Assembly: GCA_964057225.1 (NCBI GenBank)
Contig: OZ059899.1
Coordinates: 1,736,001-1,800,000 of the forward strand
Length of the DNA stretch: 64,000 nucleotides
DNA from: Auanema rhodensis
Taxonomy: Eukaryota; Nematoda; Chromadorea; Rhabditida; Rhabditidae
Reading direction: 5' to 3'
The position numbers were made by a program, and so were the translations under genes. Below are positions 27,027 through 40,500 of the stretch, piece after piece (the stretch's first letter is position 1; the number at the start of each line of letters is the position of its first letter). The notes under the pieces were generated by a model. It was not told where the DNA came from. It searched no databases and saw only the letters and a program-made list of their open reading frames with translations.

Positions 27027-27728
27027 TCTTCAGGGTGAAAATCGAGGATATAAGTGTGAACTTATATCAGTTGATATCTCGGTGCATTTTTAAGCTAGCG
27101 CAAATCTGATAACACAGATCGACGCAGCTTTAAAATCCGCATCGAATGCACTATACTACATTGAGAAACGCTTAATACAAAAATTAGTTATGATCGTTTG
27201 AAAAATGATGCATTAGTGTATGTTGAGTTTCCATGTACACTCAACATTGCTTCCAAAAACATTTTGACAAAACTTTTTTTGAAAAATTTCAAAATAATTT
27301 AGCAAAAAGTAGATGTTTTTAGATTCCGTTTTTCAAGGCAAAGACGATGGACAATGTTATTCAACGAAAAAATTAATTCTTCAGGGTGAAAATCGAGGAT
27401 ATAAGTGTGAACTTATATCAGTTGATATCTCGGTGCATTTTTAAGCTACCGCAAATCTGATAACACAGATCGACGCAGCTTAAAAATCCGCAACAAATGC
27501 ACTATACTACATTGAGAAACGCTTGATACAAAAATTAGTTATGATCGTTTGAAAAATGATGCATTAGTGTATGTTGAGTTTCCATGTACACTCAACATTG
27601 CTTCCAAAAACATTTTGACAAAAATTTTTTCGAAAAATTTCAAATAAATTTAGCAAAAAGTAGATGTTTTTAGATTCCATTTTTCAAGGCAAAGACGATG
27701 GACAATGTTGTTCAACGAAAAAATTAAT

Positions 27729-28079
27729 TCTTCAGGGTGAAAATCGAGGATATAAGTGTGAACTTATATCAGTTGATATCTCGGTGCATTTTTAAGCTAG
27801 CGCAAATCTGATAACACAGATCGACGCAGCTTAAAAATCCGCATCGAATGCACTATACTACATTGAGAAACGCTTGATACAAAAATTAGTTATGATCGTT
27901 TGAAAAATGATGCATTAGTGTATGTTGAGTTTCCATGTACACTCAGCATTGCTTCCAAAAACATTTTGACAAAAATTTTTTTGAAAAATTTCAGAATAAT
28001 TTAGCAAAAAGTAGATGTTTTTAGATTCCATTTTTCAAGGCAAAGACGATGGACAATGTTATTCAACGAAAAAAATAAT
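27729..28079 (+). repeat. Subtype V monomers
   Basis: Marks: A218G (actcagcatt), C254T (seven T then g), A266G. Starts: 2107, 19305, 27729, 29484, 35451, 39663, 47385, 55809. The two leftmost also have T165A. The one at 39663 has a private change at about 241 (gtcaaaa). V is followed by U in every copy from 27729 rightward, and at 2107. Confidence 0.8.
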
Positions 28080-28430
28080 TCTTCAGGGTGAAAATCGAGG
28101 ATATAAGTGTGAACTTATATCAGTTGATATCTCGGTGCATTTTTAAGCTAGCGCAAATCTGATAACACAGATCGACGCAGCTTAAAAATCCGCATCGAAT
28201 GCACTATACTACATTGAGAAAAACTTAATACAAAAATTAGTTATGATCGTTTGAAAAATGATGCATTAGTGTATGTTGAGTTTCCATGTACACTCAACAT
28301 TGCTTCCAAAAACATTTTGACAAAAATTTTTTCGAAAAATTTCAAAATAATTTAGCAAAAAGTAGATGTTTTTAGATTCCATTTTTCAAGGCAAAGACGA
28401 TGGACAATGTTATTCAACGAAAAAAATAAT
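28080..28430 (+). repeat. Subtype U monomers
   Basis: Marks: C143A/G144A/G148A with A265 and a consensus 3' end. Starts: 2458 and 3862 (these two with gttgttag), 28080, 29835, 35802, 40014, 41418, 47736, 48789, 56160, 57213. The order U-T is kept in all copies except 28080, which is followed by Y. Confidence 0.8.
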
Positions 28431-30185
28431 TCTTCAGGGTGAAAATCGAGGATATAAGTGTGAACTTATATCAGTTGATATCTCGGTGCATTTTTAAGCT
28501 AGCGCAAATCTGATAACACAGATCGACGCAGCTTAAAAATCCGCATCAAATGCACTATACTACATTGAGAAACGCTTGATACAAAAATTAGTTATGATCG
28601 TTTGAAAAATGATGCATTAGTGTATGTTGAGTTTCCATGTACACTCAACATTGCTTTCAAAAACATTTTGACAAAAATTTTTTCGAAAAATTTCAAATAA
28701 ATTTAGCAAAAAGTAGATGTTTTTAGATTCCATTTCTCAAGGCAAAGACGATGGACAATGTTATTCAACGAAAAAATTAATTCTTCAGGGTGAAAAATGA
28801 GGATATAAGTGTGAACTTATATCAGTTGATATCTCGGTGCATTTTTAAGCTAGCGCAAATCTGATAACACAGATCGACGCAGCTTTAAAATCCGCATCGA
28901 ATGCACTATACTACATTGAGAAACGCTTAATACAAAAATTAGTTATGATCGTTTGAAAAATGATGCATTAGTGTATGTTGAGTTTCCATGTACACTCAAC
29001 ATTGCTTCCAAAAACATTTTGACAAAACTTTTTTTGAAAAATTTCAAAATAATTTAGCAAAAAGTAGATGTTTTTAGATTCCGTTTTTCAAGGCAAAGAC
29101 GATGGACAATGTTATTCAACGAAAAAATTAATTCTTCAGGGTGAAAATCGAGGATATAAGTGTGAACTTATATCAGTTGATATCTCGGTGCATTTTTAAG
29201 CTACCGCAAATCTGATAACACAGATCGACGCAGCTTAAAAATCCGCAACAAATGCACTATACTACATTGAGAAACGCTTGATACAAAAATTAGTTATGAT
29301 CGTTTGAAAAATGATGCATTAGTGTATGTTGAGTTTCCATGTACACTCAACATTGCTTCCAAAAACATTTTGACAAAAATTTTTTCGAAAAATTTCAAAT
29401 AAATTTAGCAAAAAGTAGATGTTTTTAGATTCCATTTTTCAAGGCAAAGACGATGGACAATGTTGTTCAACGAAAAAATTAATTCTTCAGGGTGAAAATC
29501 GAGGATATAAGTGTGAACTTATATCAGTTGATATCTCGGTGCATTTTTAAGCTAGCGCAAATCTGATAACACAGATCGACGCAGCTTAAAAATCCGCATC
29601 GAATGCACTATACTACATTGAGAAACGCTTGATACAAAAATTAGTTATGATCGTTTGAAAAATGATGCATTAGTGTATGTTGAGTTTCCATGTACACTCA
29701 GCATTGCTTCCAAAAACATTTTGACAAAAATTTTTTTGAAAAATTTCAGAATAATTTAGCAAAAAGTAGATGTTTTTAGATTCCATTTTTCAAGGCAAAG
29801 ACGATGGACAATGTTATTCAACGAAAAAAATAATTCTTCAGGGTGAAAATCGAGGATATAAGTGTGAACTTATATCAGTTGATATCTCGGTGCATTTTTA
29901 AGCTAGCGCAAATCTGATAACACAGATCGACGCAGCTTAAAAATCCGCATCGAATGCACTATACTACATTGAGAAAAACTTAATACAAAAATTAGTTATG
30001 ATCGTTTGAAAAATGATGCATTAGTGTATGTTGAGTTTCCATGTACACTCAACATTGCTTCCAAAAACATTTTGACAAAAATTTTTTCGAAAAATTTCAA
30101 AATAATTTAGCAAAAAGTAGATGTTTTTAGATTCCATTTTTCAAGGCAAAGACGATGGACAATGTTATTCAACGAAAAAAATAAT

Positions 30186-30536
30186 TCTTCAGGGTGAAAA
30201 TCGAGGATATAAGTGTGAACTTATATCAGTTGATATCTCGGTGCATTTTTAAGCTAGCGCAAATCTGATAACACAGATCGACGCAGCTTAAAAATCCGCA
30301 TCGAATGCACTATACTACATTGAGAAACGCTTGATACAAAAATTAGTTAAGATCGTTTGAAAAATGATGCATTAGTGTATGTTGAGTTTCCATGTACACT
30401 CAACATTGCTTCCAAAAACATTTTGACAAAAATTTTTTCGAAAAATTTCAAAATAATTTAGCAAAAAGTAGATGTTTTTAGATTCCATTTTTCAAGGCAA
30501 AGACGATGGACAATGTTATTCAACGAAAAAATTAAT
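30186..30536 (+). repeat. Subtype T monomers
   Basis: Mark: T165A (gttaagatc) on an otherwise consensus monomer, usually with A347T. Starts: 2809, 4213, 30186, 36153, 40365, 41769, 44226, 48087, 49140, 56511, 57564. This is the only subtype-level change inside the otherwise invariant 149-217 core; the same change is in the V monomers at 2107 and 19305. Confidence 0.8.
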
Positions 30537-30887
30537 TCTTCAGAGTGAAAATCGAGGATATAAGTGTGAACTTATATCAGTTGATATCTCGGTACATTTT
30601 TAAGCTAGCGCAAATCTGATAACACAGATCGACGCAACTTAAAAATCCGCATCGAATGCACTATACTAAATTGAGAAACGCTTGATACAAAAATTAGTTA
30701 TGATCGTTTGAAAAATGATGCATTAGTGTATGTTGAGTTTCCATGTACACTCAACATTGCTTCCAAAAACATTTTGACAAAAATTTTTTCGAAAAATTTC
30801 AAAATAATTTAGCAAAAAGTAGATGTTTTTAGATTCCATTTTTCAAGGCAAAGACGATGGACAATGTTATTCAACGAAAAAAATAAT
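30537..30887 (+). repeat. Subtype S monomers
   Basis: Marks: G8A (cagagtg), G58A (ggtaca), G101A (gcaac), C133A (actaaatt). Starts: 3160, 4564 (G101), 30537, 32994, 36504, 37908, 40716, 44577, 49491, 57915. Forms with G58 lie at 51948 and 60372. G58A and G101A both disrupt arms of the 56-125 palindrome. Confidence 0.8.
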
Positions 30888-31238
30888 TCTTCAGGGTGAA
30901 AATCGAGGATATATGTGTGAACTTATATCAGTTGATATCTCGGTGCATTTTTAAGCTAGCGCAAATCTGATAACACAGATCGACGCAGCTTAAAAATCCG
31001 CATCGAATGCACTATACTACATTGAGAAACGCTTGATACAAAAATTAGTTATGATCGTTTGAAAAATGATGCATTAGTGTATGTTGAGTTTCCATGTACA
31101 CTCAACATTGCTTCCAAAAACATTTTGACAAAAATTTTTTCGAAAAATTTCAAAATAATTTAGCAAAAAGTAGATGTTTTTAAATTCTTTTTTTCAAGGC
31201 AAAGACGATGGACAATGTTATTCAACGAAAAAAATAAT
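30888..31238 (+). repeat. Subtype J monomers (right-half family)
   Basis: Marks: A27T (gatatatgtg), G296A/C301T/A302T (taaattctttt) with G324 kept. Starts: 30888, 33345, 36855, 38259, 41067, 43173, 44928, 45630, 49842, 50544, 52299, 53352, 58266, 58968, 60723, 61776. It is the most frequent right-half subtype (16 copies) and is absent left of 30 kb. Its 3' end equals that of Z except for position 324 and the final bases, so J is probably derived in part from Z. Confidence 0.8.
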
Positions 31239-31589
31239 TCTTCAGGGTGAAAATCGAGGATATAAGTGTGAACTTATATCAGTTGATATCTCGGTGCATT
31301 TTTAAGCTACCGCAAATCTGATAACACAGATCGACGCAGCTTAAAAATCCGCAACAAATGCACTATACTACATTGAGAAACGCTTGATACAAAAATTAGT
31401 TATGATCGTTTGAAAAATGATGCATTAGTGTATGTTGAGTTTCCATGTACACTCAACATTGCTTCCAAAAACATTTTGACAAAAATTTTTTCGAAAAATT
31501 TCAAATAAATTTAGCAAAAAGTAGATGTTTTTAGATTCCATTTTTCAAGGCAAAGACGATGGACAATGTTGTTCAACGAAATAATTAAT

Positions 31590-32993
31590 TCTTCAGGGTG
31601 AAAATCGAGGATATAAGTGTGAACTTATATCAGTTGATATCTCGGTGCATTTTTAAGCTAGCGCAAATCTGATAACACAGATCGACGCAGCTTAAAAATC
31701 CGCATCGAATGCACTATACTACATTGAGAAACGCTTAATACAAAAATTAGTTATGATCGTTTGAAAAATGATGCATTAGTGTATGTTGAGTTTCCATGTA
31801 CACTCAACATTGCTTCGAAAAACATTTTGACAAAAATTTTTTCGAAAAATTTCGAAATAATTTAGCGAAAAGTAGATGTTTTTAGATTCCATTTTTCAAG
31901 GCAAAGACGATGGACAATGTTATTCAACGAAAAAATTAATTCTTCAGAGTGAAAATCGAGGATATAAGTGTGAACTTATATCAGTTGATATCTCGGTGCA
32001 TTTTTAAGCTACCGCAAATCTGATAACACAGATCGACGCAGCTTAAAAATCCGCATCAAATGCACTATACTACATTGAGAAACGCTTGATACAAAAATTA
32101 GTTATGATCGTTTGAAAAATGATGCATTAGTGTATGTTGAGTTTCCATGTACACTCAACATTGCTTCCAAAAACATTTTGACAAAAATTTTTTCGAAATA
32201 TTTCAAATAAATTTAGCAAAAAGTAGATGTTTTTAGATTCCATTTTTCAAGGCAAAGACGATGGACAATGTTGTTCAACGAAAAAATTAATTCTTCAGAG
32301 TGAAAATCGAGGATATAAGTGTGAACTTATATCAGTTGATATCTCGGTGCATTTTTAAGCTAGCGCAAATCTGATAACACAGATCGACGCAGCTTAAAAA
32401 TCCGCATCGAATGCACTATACTACATTGAGAAACGCTTAATACAAAAATTAGTTATGATCGTTTGAAAAATGATGCATTAGTGTATGTTGAGTTTCCATG
32501 TACACTCAACATTGCTTCGAAAAACATTTTGACAAAAATTTTTTCGAAAAATTTCGAAATAATTTAGCGAAAAGTAGATGTTTTTAGATTCCATTTTTCA
32601 AGGCAAAGACGATGGACAATGTTATTCAACGAAAAAATTAATTCTTCAGAGTGAAAATCGAGGATATAAGTGTGAACTTATATCAGTTGATATCTCGGTG
32701 CATTTTTAAGCTACCGCAAATCTGATAACACAGATCGACGCAGCTTAAAAATCCGCATCAAATGCACTATACTACATTGAGAAACGCTTGATACAAAAAT
32801 TAGTTATGATCGTTTGAAAAATGATGCATTAGTGTATGTTGAGTTTCCATGTACACTCAACATTGCTTCCAAAAACATTTTGACAAAAATTTTTTCGAAA
32901 TATTTCAAATAAATTTAGCAAAAAGTAGATGTTTTTAGATTCCATTTTTCAAGGCAAAGACGATGGACAATGTTGTTCAACGAAAAAATTAAT
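31590..32993 (+). repeat. Tandem I-H dimer pair (702 bp each)
   Basis: I at 31590 and 32292, H at 31941 and 32643. The two dimers agree at the diagnostic sites except that the second I has G8A (cagag) and the first has cagggtg. This is what a one-dimer duplication gives if the exchange point lay in the G8A-bearing 5' end of the monomer following H. Confidence 0.8.
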
Positions 32994-34046
32994 TCTTCAG
33001 AGTGAAAATCGAGGATATAAGTGTGAACTTATATCAGTTGATATCTCGGTACATTTTTAAGCTAGCGCAAATCTGATAACACAGATCGACGCAACTTAAA
33101 AATCCGCATCGAATGCACTATACTAAATTGAGAAACGCTTGATACAAAAATTAGTTATGATCGTTTGAAAAATGATGCATTAGTGTATGTTGAGTTTCCA
33201 TGTACACTCAACATTGCTTCCAAAAACATTTTGACAAAAATTTTTTCGAAAAATTTCAAAATAATTTAGCAAAAAGTAGATGTTTTTAGATTCCATTTTT
33301 CAAGGCAAAGACGATGGACAATGTTATTCAACGAAAAAAATAATTCTTCAGGGTGAAAATCGAGGATATATGTGTGAACTTATATCAGTTGATATCTCGG
33401 TGCATTTTTAAGCTAGCGCAAATCTGATAACACAGATCGACGCAGCTTAAAAATCCGCATCGAATGCACTATACTACATTGAGAAACGCTTGATACAAAA
33501 ATTAGTTATGATCGTTTGAAAAATGATGCATTAGTGTATGTTGAGTTTCCATGTACACTCAACATTGCTTCCAAAAACATTTTGACAAAAATTTTTTCGA
33601 AAAATTTCAAAATAATTTAGCAAAAAGTAGATGTTTTTAAATTCTTTTTTTCAAGGCAAAGACGATGGACAATGTTATTCAACGAAAAAAATAATTCTTC
33701 AGGGTGAAAATCGAGGATATAAGTGTGAACTTATATCAGTTGATATCTCGGTGCATTTTTAAGCTACCGCAAATCTGATAACACAGATCGACGCAGCTTA
33801 AAAATCCGCAACAAATGCACTATACTACATTGAGAAACGCTTGATACAAAAATTAGTTATGATCGTTTGAAAAATGATGCATTAGTGTATGTTGAGTTTC
33901 CATGTACACTCAACATTGCTTCCAAAAACATTTTGACAAAAATTTTTTCGAAAAATTTCAAATAAATTTAGCAAAAAGTAGATGTTTTTAGATTCCATTT
34001 TTCAAGGCAAAGACGATGGACAATGTTGTTCAACGAAAAAATTAAT

Positions 34047-34397
34047 TCTTCAGGGTGAAAATCGAGGATATAAGTGTGAACTTATATCAGTTGATATCTC
34101 GGTGCATTTTTAAGCTAGCGCAAATCTGATAACACAGATCGACGCAGCTTAAAAATCCGCATCGAATGCACTATACTACATTGAGAAACGCTTAATACAA
34201 AAATTAGTTATGATCGTTTGAAAAATGATGCATTAGTGTATGTTGAGTTTCCATGTACACTCAACATTGCTTCGAAAAACATTTTGACAAAAATTTTTTC
34301 GAAAAATTTCGAAATAATTTAGCGAAAAGTAGATGTTTTTAGATTCCATTTTTCAAGGCAAAGACGATGGACAATGTTATTCAACGAAAAAATTAAT
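34047..34397 (+). repeat. Subtype I monomers
   Basis: Marks: G148A, C228G (gcttcgaaa), A265G, A278G (tagcgaaaag), A347T. Starts: 31590, 32292, 34047, 38961. Confined to 31-40 kb. C228G creates an extra ttcgaa palindrome. Confidence 0.8.
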
Positions 34398-34748
34398 TCT
34401 TCAGAGTGAAAATCGAGGATATAAGTGTGAACTTATATCAGTTGATATCTCGGTGCATTTTTAAGCTACCGCAAATCTGATAACACAGATCGACGCAGCT
34501 TAAAAATCCGCATCAAATGCACTATACTACATTGAGAAACGCTTGATACAAAAATTAGTTATGATCGTTTGAAAAATGATGCATTAGTGTATGTTGAGTT
34601 TCCATGTACACTCAACATTGCTTCCAAAAACATTTTGACAAAAATTTTTTCGAAATATTTCAAATAAATTTAGCAAAAAGTAGATGTTTTTAGATTCCAT
34701 TTTTCAAGGCAAAGACGATGGACAATGTTGTTCAACGAAAAAATTAAT
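34398..34748 (+). repeat. Subtype H monomers
   Basis: Marks: G8A, G72C, G118A, A259T (cgaaatattt), A268T/T269A, A333G. Starts: 31941, 32643, 34398, 37557, 39312. H always follows I or the W/I hybrid. It is W-like with a 5' end from S and a private A259T, and is confined to 31-40 kb. Confidence 0.8.
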
Positions 34749-37205
34749 TCTTCAGGGTGAAAATCGAGGATATAAGTGTGAACTTATATCAGTTGATATC
34801 TCGGTGCATTTTTAAGCTAGCGCAAATCTGATAACACAGATCGACGCAGCTTAAAAATCCGCATCGAATGCACTATACTACATTGAGAAACGCTTGATAC
34901 AAAAATTAGTTATGATCGTTTGAAAAATGATGCATTAGTGTATGTTGAGTTTCCATGTACACTCAACATTGCTTCCAAAAACATTTTGACAAAACTTTTT
35001 TTGAAAAATTTCAAAATAATTTAGCAAAAAGTAGATGTTTTTAGATTCCGTTTTTCAAGGCAAAGACGATGGACAATGTTATTCAACGAAAAAATTAATT
35101 CTTCAGGGTGAAAATCGAGGATATAAGTGTGAACTTATATCAGTTGATATCTCGGTGCATTTTTAAGCTACCGCAAATCTGATAACACAGATCGACGCAG
35201 CTTAAAAATCCGCAACAAATGCACTATACTACATTGAGAAACGCTTGATACAAAAATTAGTTATGATCGTTTGAAAAATGATGCATTAGTGTATGTTGAG
35301 TTTCCATGTACACTCAACATTGCTTCCAAAAACATTTTGACAAAAATTTTTTCGAAAAATTTCAAATAAATTTAGCAAAAAGTAGATGTTTTTAGATTCC
35401 ATTTTTCAAGGCAAAGACGATGGACAATGTTGTTCAACGAAAAAATTAATTCTTCAGGGTGAAAATCGAGGATATAAGTGTGAACTTATATCAGTTGATA
35501 TCTCGGTGCATTTTTAAGCTAGCGCAAATCTGATAACACAGATCGACGCAGCTTAAAAATCCGCATCGAATGCACTATACTACATTGAGAAACGCTTGAT
35601 ACAAAAATTAGTTATGATCGTTTGAAAAATGATGCATTAGTGTATGTTGAGTTTCCATGTACACTCAGCATTGCTTCCAAAAACATTTTGACAAAAATTT
35701 TTTTGAAAAATTTCAGAATAATTTAGCAAAAAGTAGATGTTTTTAGATTCCATTTTTCAAGGCAAAGACGATGGACAATGTTATTCAACGAAAAAAATAA
35801 TTCTTCAGGGTGAAAATCGAGGATATAAGTGTGAACTTATATCAGTTGATATCTCGGTGCATTTTTAAGCTAGCGCAAATCTGATAACACAGATCGACGC
35901 AGCTTAAAAATCCGCATCGAATGCACTATACTACATTGAGAAAAACTTAATACAAAAATTAGTTATGATCGTTTGAAAAATGATGCATTAGTGTATGTTG
36001 AGTTTCCATGTACACTCAACATTGCTTCCAAAAACATTTTGACAAAAATTTTTTCGAAAAATTTCAAAATAATTTAGCAAAAAGTAGATGTTTTTAGATT
36101 CCATTTTTCAAGGCAAAGACGATGGACAATGTTATTCAACGAAAAAAATAATTCTTCAGGGTGAAAATCGAGGATATAAGTGTGAACTTATATCAGTTGA
36201 TATCTCGGTGCATTTTTAAGCTAGCGCAAATCTGATAACACAGATCGACGCAGCTTAAAAATCCGCATCGAATGCACTATACTACATTGAGAAACGCTTG
36301 ATACAAAAATTAGTTAAGATCGTTTGAAAAATGATGCATTAGTGTATGTTGAGTTTCCATGTACACTCAACATTGCTTCCAAAAACATTTTGACAAAAAT
36401 TTTTTCGAAAAATTTCAAAATAATTTAGCAAAAAGTAGATGTTTTTAGATTCCATTTTTCAAGGCAAAGACGATGGACAATGTTATTCAACGAAAAAATT
36501 AATTCTTCAGAGTGAAAATCGAGGATATAAGTGTGAACTTATATCAGTTGATATCTCGGTACATTTTTAAGCTAGCGCAAATCTGATAACACAGATCGAC
36601 GCAACTTAAAAATCCGCATCGAATGCACTATACTAAATTGAGAAACGCTTGATACAAAAATTAGTTATGATCGTTTGAAAAATGATGCATTAGTGTATGT
36701 TGAGTTTCCATGTACACTCAACATTGCTTCCAAAAACATTTTGACAAAAATTTTTTCGAAAAATTTCAAAATAATTTAGCAAAAAGTAGATGTTTTTAGA
36801 TTCCATTTTTCAAGGCAAAGACGATGGACAATGTTATTCAACGAAAAAAATAATTCTTCAGGGTGAAAATCGAGGATATATGTGTGAACTTATATCAGTT
36901 GATATCTCGGTGCATTTTTAAGCTAGCGCAAATCTGATAACACAGATCGACGCAGCTTAAAAATCCGCATCGAATGCACTATACTACATTGAGAAACGCT
37001 TGATACAAAAATTAGTTATGATCGTTTGAAAAATGATGCATTAGTGTATGTTGAGTTTCCATGTACACTCAACATTGCTTCCAAAAACATTTTGACAAAA
37101 ATTTTTTCGAAAAATTTCAAAATAATTTAGCAAAAAGTAGATGTTTTTAAATTCTTTTTTTCAAGGCAAAGACGATGGACAATGTTATTCAACGAAAAAA
37201 ATAAT

Positions 37206-37556
37206 TCTTCAGGGTGAAAATCGAGGATATAAGTGTGAACTTATATCAGTTGATATCTCGGTGCATTTTTAAGCTACCGCAAATCTGATAACACAGATCG
37301 ACGCAGCTTAAAAATCCGCAACAAATGCACTATACTACATTGAGAAACGCTTGATACAAAAATTAGTTATGATCGTTTGAAAAATGATGCATTAGTGTAT
37401 GTTGAGTTTCCATGTACACTCAACATTGCTTCGAAAAACATTTTGACAAAAATTTTTTCGAAAAATTTCGAAATAATTTAGCGAAAAGTAGATGTTTTTA
37501 GATTCCATTTTTCAAGGCAAAGACGATGGACAATGTTATTCAACGAAAAAATTAAT
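37206..37556 (+). repeat. W/I hybrid monomer (deletion junction)
   Basis: 5' part W (G72C, T116A, G118A, G148), 3' part I (C228G, A265G, A278G). It stands between J (36855) and H (37557), where other units have W then I. This is what loss of one monomer by exchange between adjacent W and I gives. Exchange point between positions 149 and 227, inside the near-invariant core. Confidence 0.85.
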
Positions 37557-40500
37557 TCTTCAGAGTGAAAATCGAGGATATAAGTGTGAACTTATATCAG
37601 TTGATATCTCGGTGCATTTTTAAGCTACCGCAAATCTGATAACACAGATCGACGCAGCTTAAAAATCCGCATCAAATGCACTATACTACATTGAGAAACG
37701 CTTGATACAAAAATTAGTTATGATCGTTTGAAAAATGATGCATTAGTGTATGTTGAGTTTCCATGTACACTCAACATTGCTTCCAAAAACATTTTGACAA
37801 AAATTTTTTCGAAATATTTCAAATAAATTTAGCAAAAAGTAGATGTTTTTAGATTCCATTTTTCAAGGCAAAGACGATGGACAATGTTGTTCAACGAAAA
37901 AATTAATTCTTCAGAGTGAAAATCGAGGATATAAGTGTGAACTTATATCAGTTGATATCTCGGTACATTTTTAAGCTAGCGCAAATCTGATAACACAGAT
38001 CGACGCAACTTAAAAATCCGCATCGAATGCACTATACTAAATTGAGAAACGCTTGATACAAAAATTAGTTATGATCGTTTGAAAAATGATGCATTAGTGT
38101 ATGTTGAGTTTCCATGTACACTCAACATTGCTTCCAAAAACATTTTGACAAAAATTTTTTCGAAAAATTTCAAAATAATTTAGCAAAAAGTAGATGTTTT
38201 TAGATTCCATTTTTCAAGGCAAAGACGATGGACAATGTTATTCAACGAAAAAAATAATTCTTCAGGGTGAAAATCGAGGATATATGTGTGAACTTATATC
38301 AGTTGATATCTCGGTGCATTTTTAAGCTAGCGCAAATCTGATAACACAGATCGACGCAGCTTAAAAATCCGCATCGAATGCACTATACTACATTGAGAAA
38401 CGCTTGATACAAAAATTAGTTATGATCGTTTGAAAAATGATGCATTAGTGTATGTTGAGTTTCCATGTACACTCAACATTGCTTCCAAAAACATTTTGAC
38501 AAAAATTTTTTCGAAAAATTTCAAAATAATTTAGCAAAAAGTAGATGTTTTTAAATTCTTTTTTTCAAGGCAAAGACGATGGACAATGTTATTCAACGAA
38601 AAAAATAATTCTTCAGGGTGAAAATCGAGGATATAAGTGTGAACTTATATCAGTTGATATCTCGGTGCATTTTTAAGCTACCGCAAATCTGATAACACAG
38701 ATCGACGCAGCTTAAAAATCCGCAACAAATGCACTATACTACATTGAGAAACGCTTGATACAAAAATTAGTTATGATCGTTTGAAAAATGATGCATTAGT
38801 GTATGTTGAGTTTCCATGTACACTCAACATTGCTTCCAAAAACATTTTGACAAAAATTTTTTCGAAAAATTTCAAATAAATTTAGCAAAAAGTAGATGTT
38901 TTTAGATTCCATTTTTCAAGGCAAAGACGATGGACAATGTTGTTCAACGAAAAAATTAATTCTTCAGGGTGAAAATCGAGGATATAAGTGTGAACTTATA
39001 TCAGTTGATATCTCGGTGCATTTTTAAGCTAGCGCAAATCTGATAACACAGATCGACGCAGCTTAAAAATCCGCATCGAATGCACTATACTACATTGAGA
39101 AACGCTTAATACAAAAATTAGTTATGATCGTTTGAAAAATGATGCATTAGTGTATGTTGAGTTTCCATGTACACTCAACATTGCTTCGAAAAACATTTTG
39201 ACAAAAATTTTTTCGAAAAATTTCGAAATAATTTAGCGAAAAGTAGATGTTTTTAGATTCCATTTTTCAAGGCAAAGACGATGGACAATGTTATTCAACG
39301 AAAAAATTAATTCTTCAGAGTGAAAATCGAGGATATAAGTGTGAACTTATATCAGTTGATATCTCGGTGCATTTTTAAGCTACCGCAAATCTGATAACAC
39401 AGATCGACGCAGCTTAAAAATCCGCATCAAATGCACTATACTACATTGAGAAACGCTTGATACAAAAATTAGTTATGATCGTTTGAAAAATGATGCATTA
39501 GTGTATGTTGAGTTTCCATGTACACTCAACATTGCTTCCAAAAACATTTTGACAAAAATTTTTTCGAAATATTTCAAATAAATTTAGCAAAAAGTAGATG
39601 TTTTTAGATTCCATTTTTCAAGGCAAAGACGATGGACAATGTTGTTCAACGAAAAAATTAATTCTTCAGGGTGAAAATCGAGGATATAAGTGTGAACTTA
39701 TATCAGTTGATATCTCGGTGCATTTTTAAGCTAGCGCAAATCTGATAACACAGATCGACGCAGCTTAAAAATCCGCATCGAATGCACTATACTACATTGA
39801 GAAACGCTTGATACAAAAATTAGTTATGATCGTTTGAAAAATGATGCATTAGTGTATGTTGAGTTTCCATGTACACTCAGCATTGCTTCCAAAAACATTT
39901 TGTCAAAAATTTTTTTGAAAAATTTCAGAATAATTTAGCAAAAAGTAGATGTTTTTAGATTCCATTTTTCAAGGCAAAGACGATGGACAATGTTATTCAA
40001 CGAAAAAAATAATTCTTCAGGGTGAAAATCGAGGATATAAGTGTGAACTTATATCAGTTGATATCTCGGTGCATTTTTAAGCTAGCGCAAATCTGATAAC
40101 ACAGATCGACGCAGCTTAAAAATCCGCATCGAATGCACTATACTACATTGAGAAAAACTTAATACAAAAATTAGTTATGATCGTTTGAAAAATGATGCAT
40201 TAGTGTATGTTGAGTTTCCATGTACACTCAACATTGCTTCCAAAAACATTTTGACAAAAATTTTTTCGAAAAATTTCAAAATAATTTAGCAAAAAGTAGA
40301 TGTTTTTAGATTCCATTTTTCAAGGCAAAGACGATGGACAATGTTATTCAACGAAAAAAATAATTCTTCAGGGTGAAAATCGAGGATATAAGTGTGAACT
40401 TATATCAGTTGATATCTCGGTGCATTTTTAAGCTAGCGCAAATCTGATAACACAGATCGACGCAGCTTAAAAATCCGCATCGAATGCACTATACTACATT

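Larger units (their letters stand above)
25974..30185 (+). repeat. Y-X-W-V-U units, with an extra X-W pair in the first
   Basis: First unit 25974-28430: Y-X-W-X-W-V-U. Second unit 28431-30185: Y-X-W-V-U. Shared private marks are C227T in Y (gctttcaaa at 25974 and 28431) and A105T in X (gctttaaa at 26325, 27027 and 28782). W here has T116A with G118A (caacaaatg) and A333G. The extra pair 27027-27728 duplicates 26325-27026 apart from C17T (ttgag), present in the first X and absent from the second. Confidence 0.8.
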
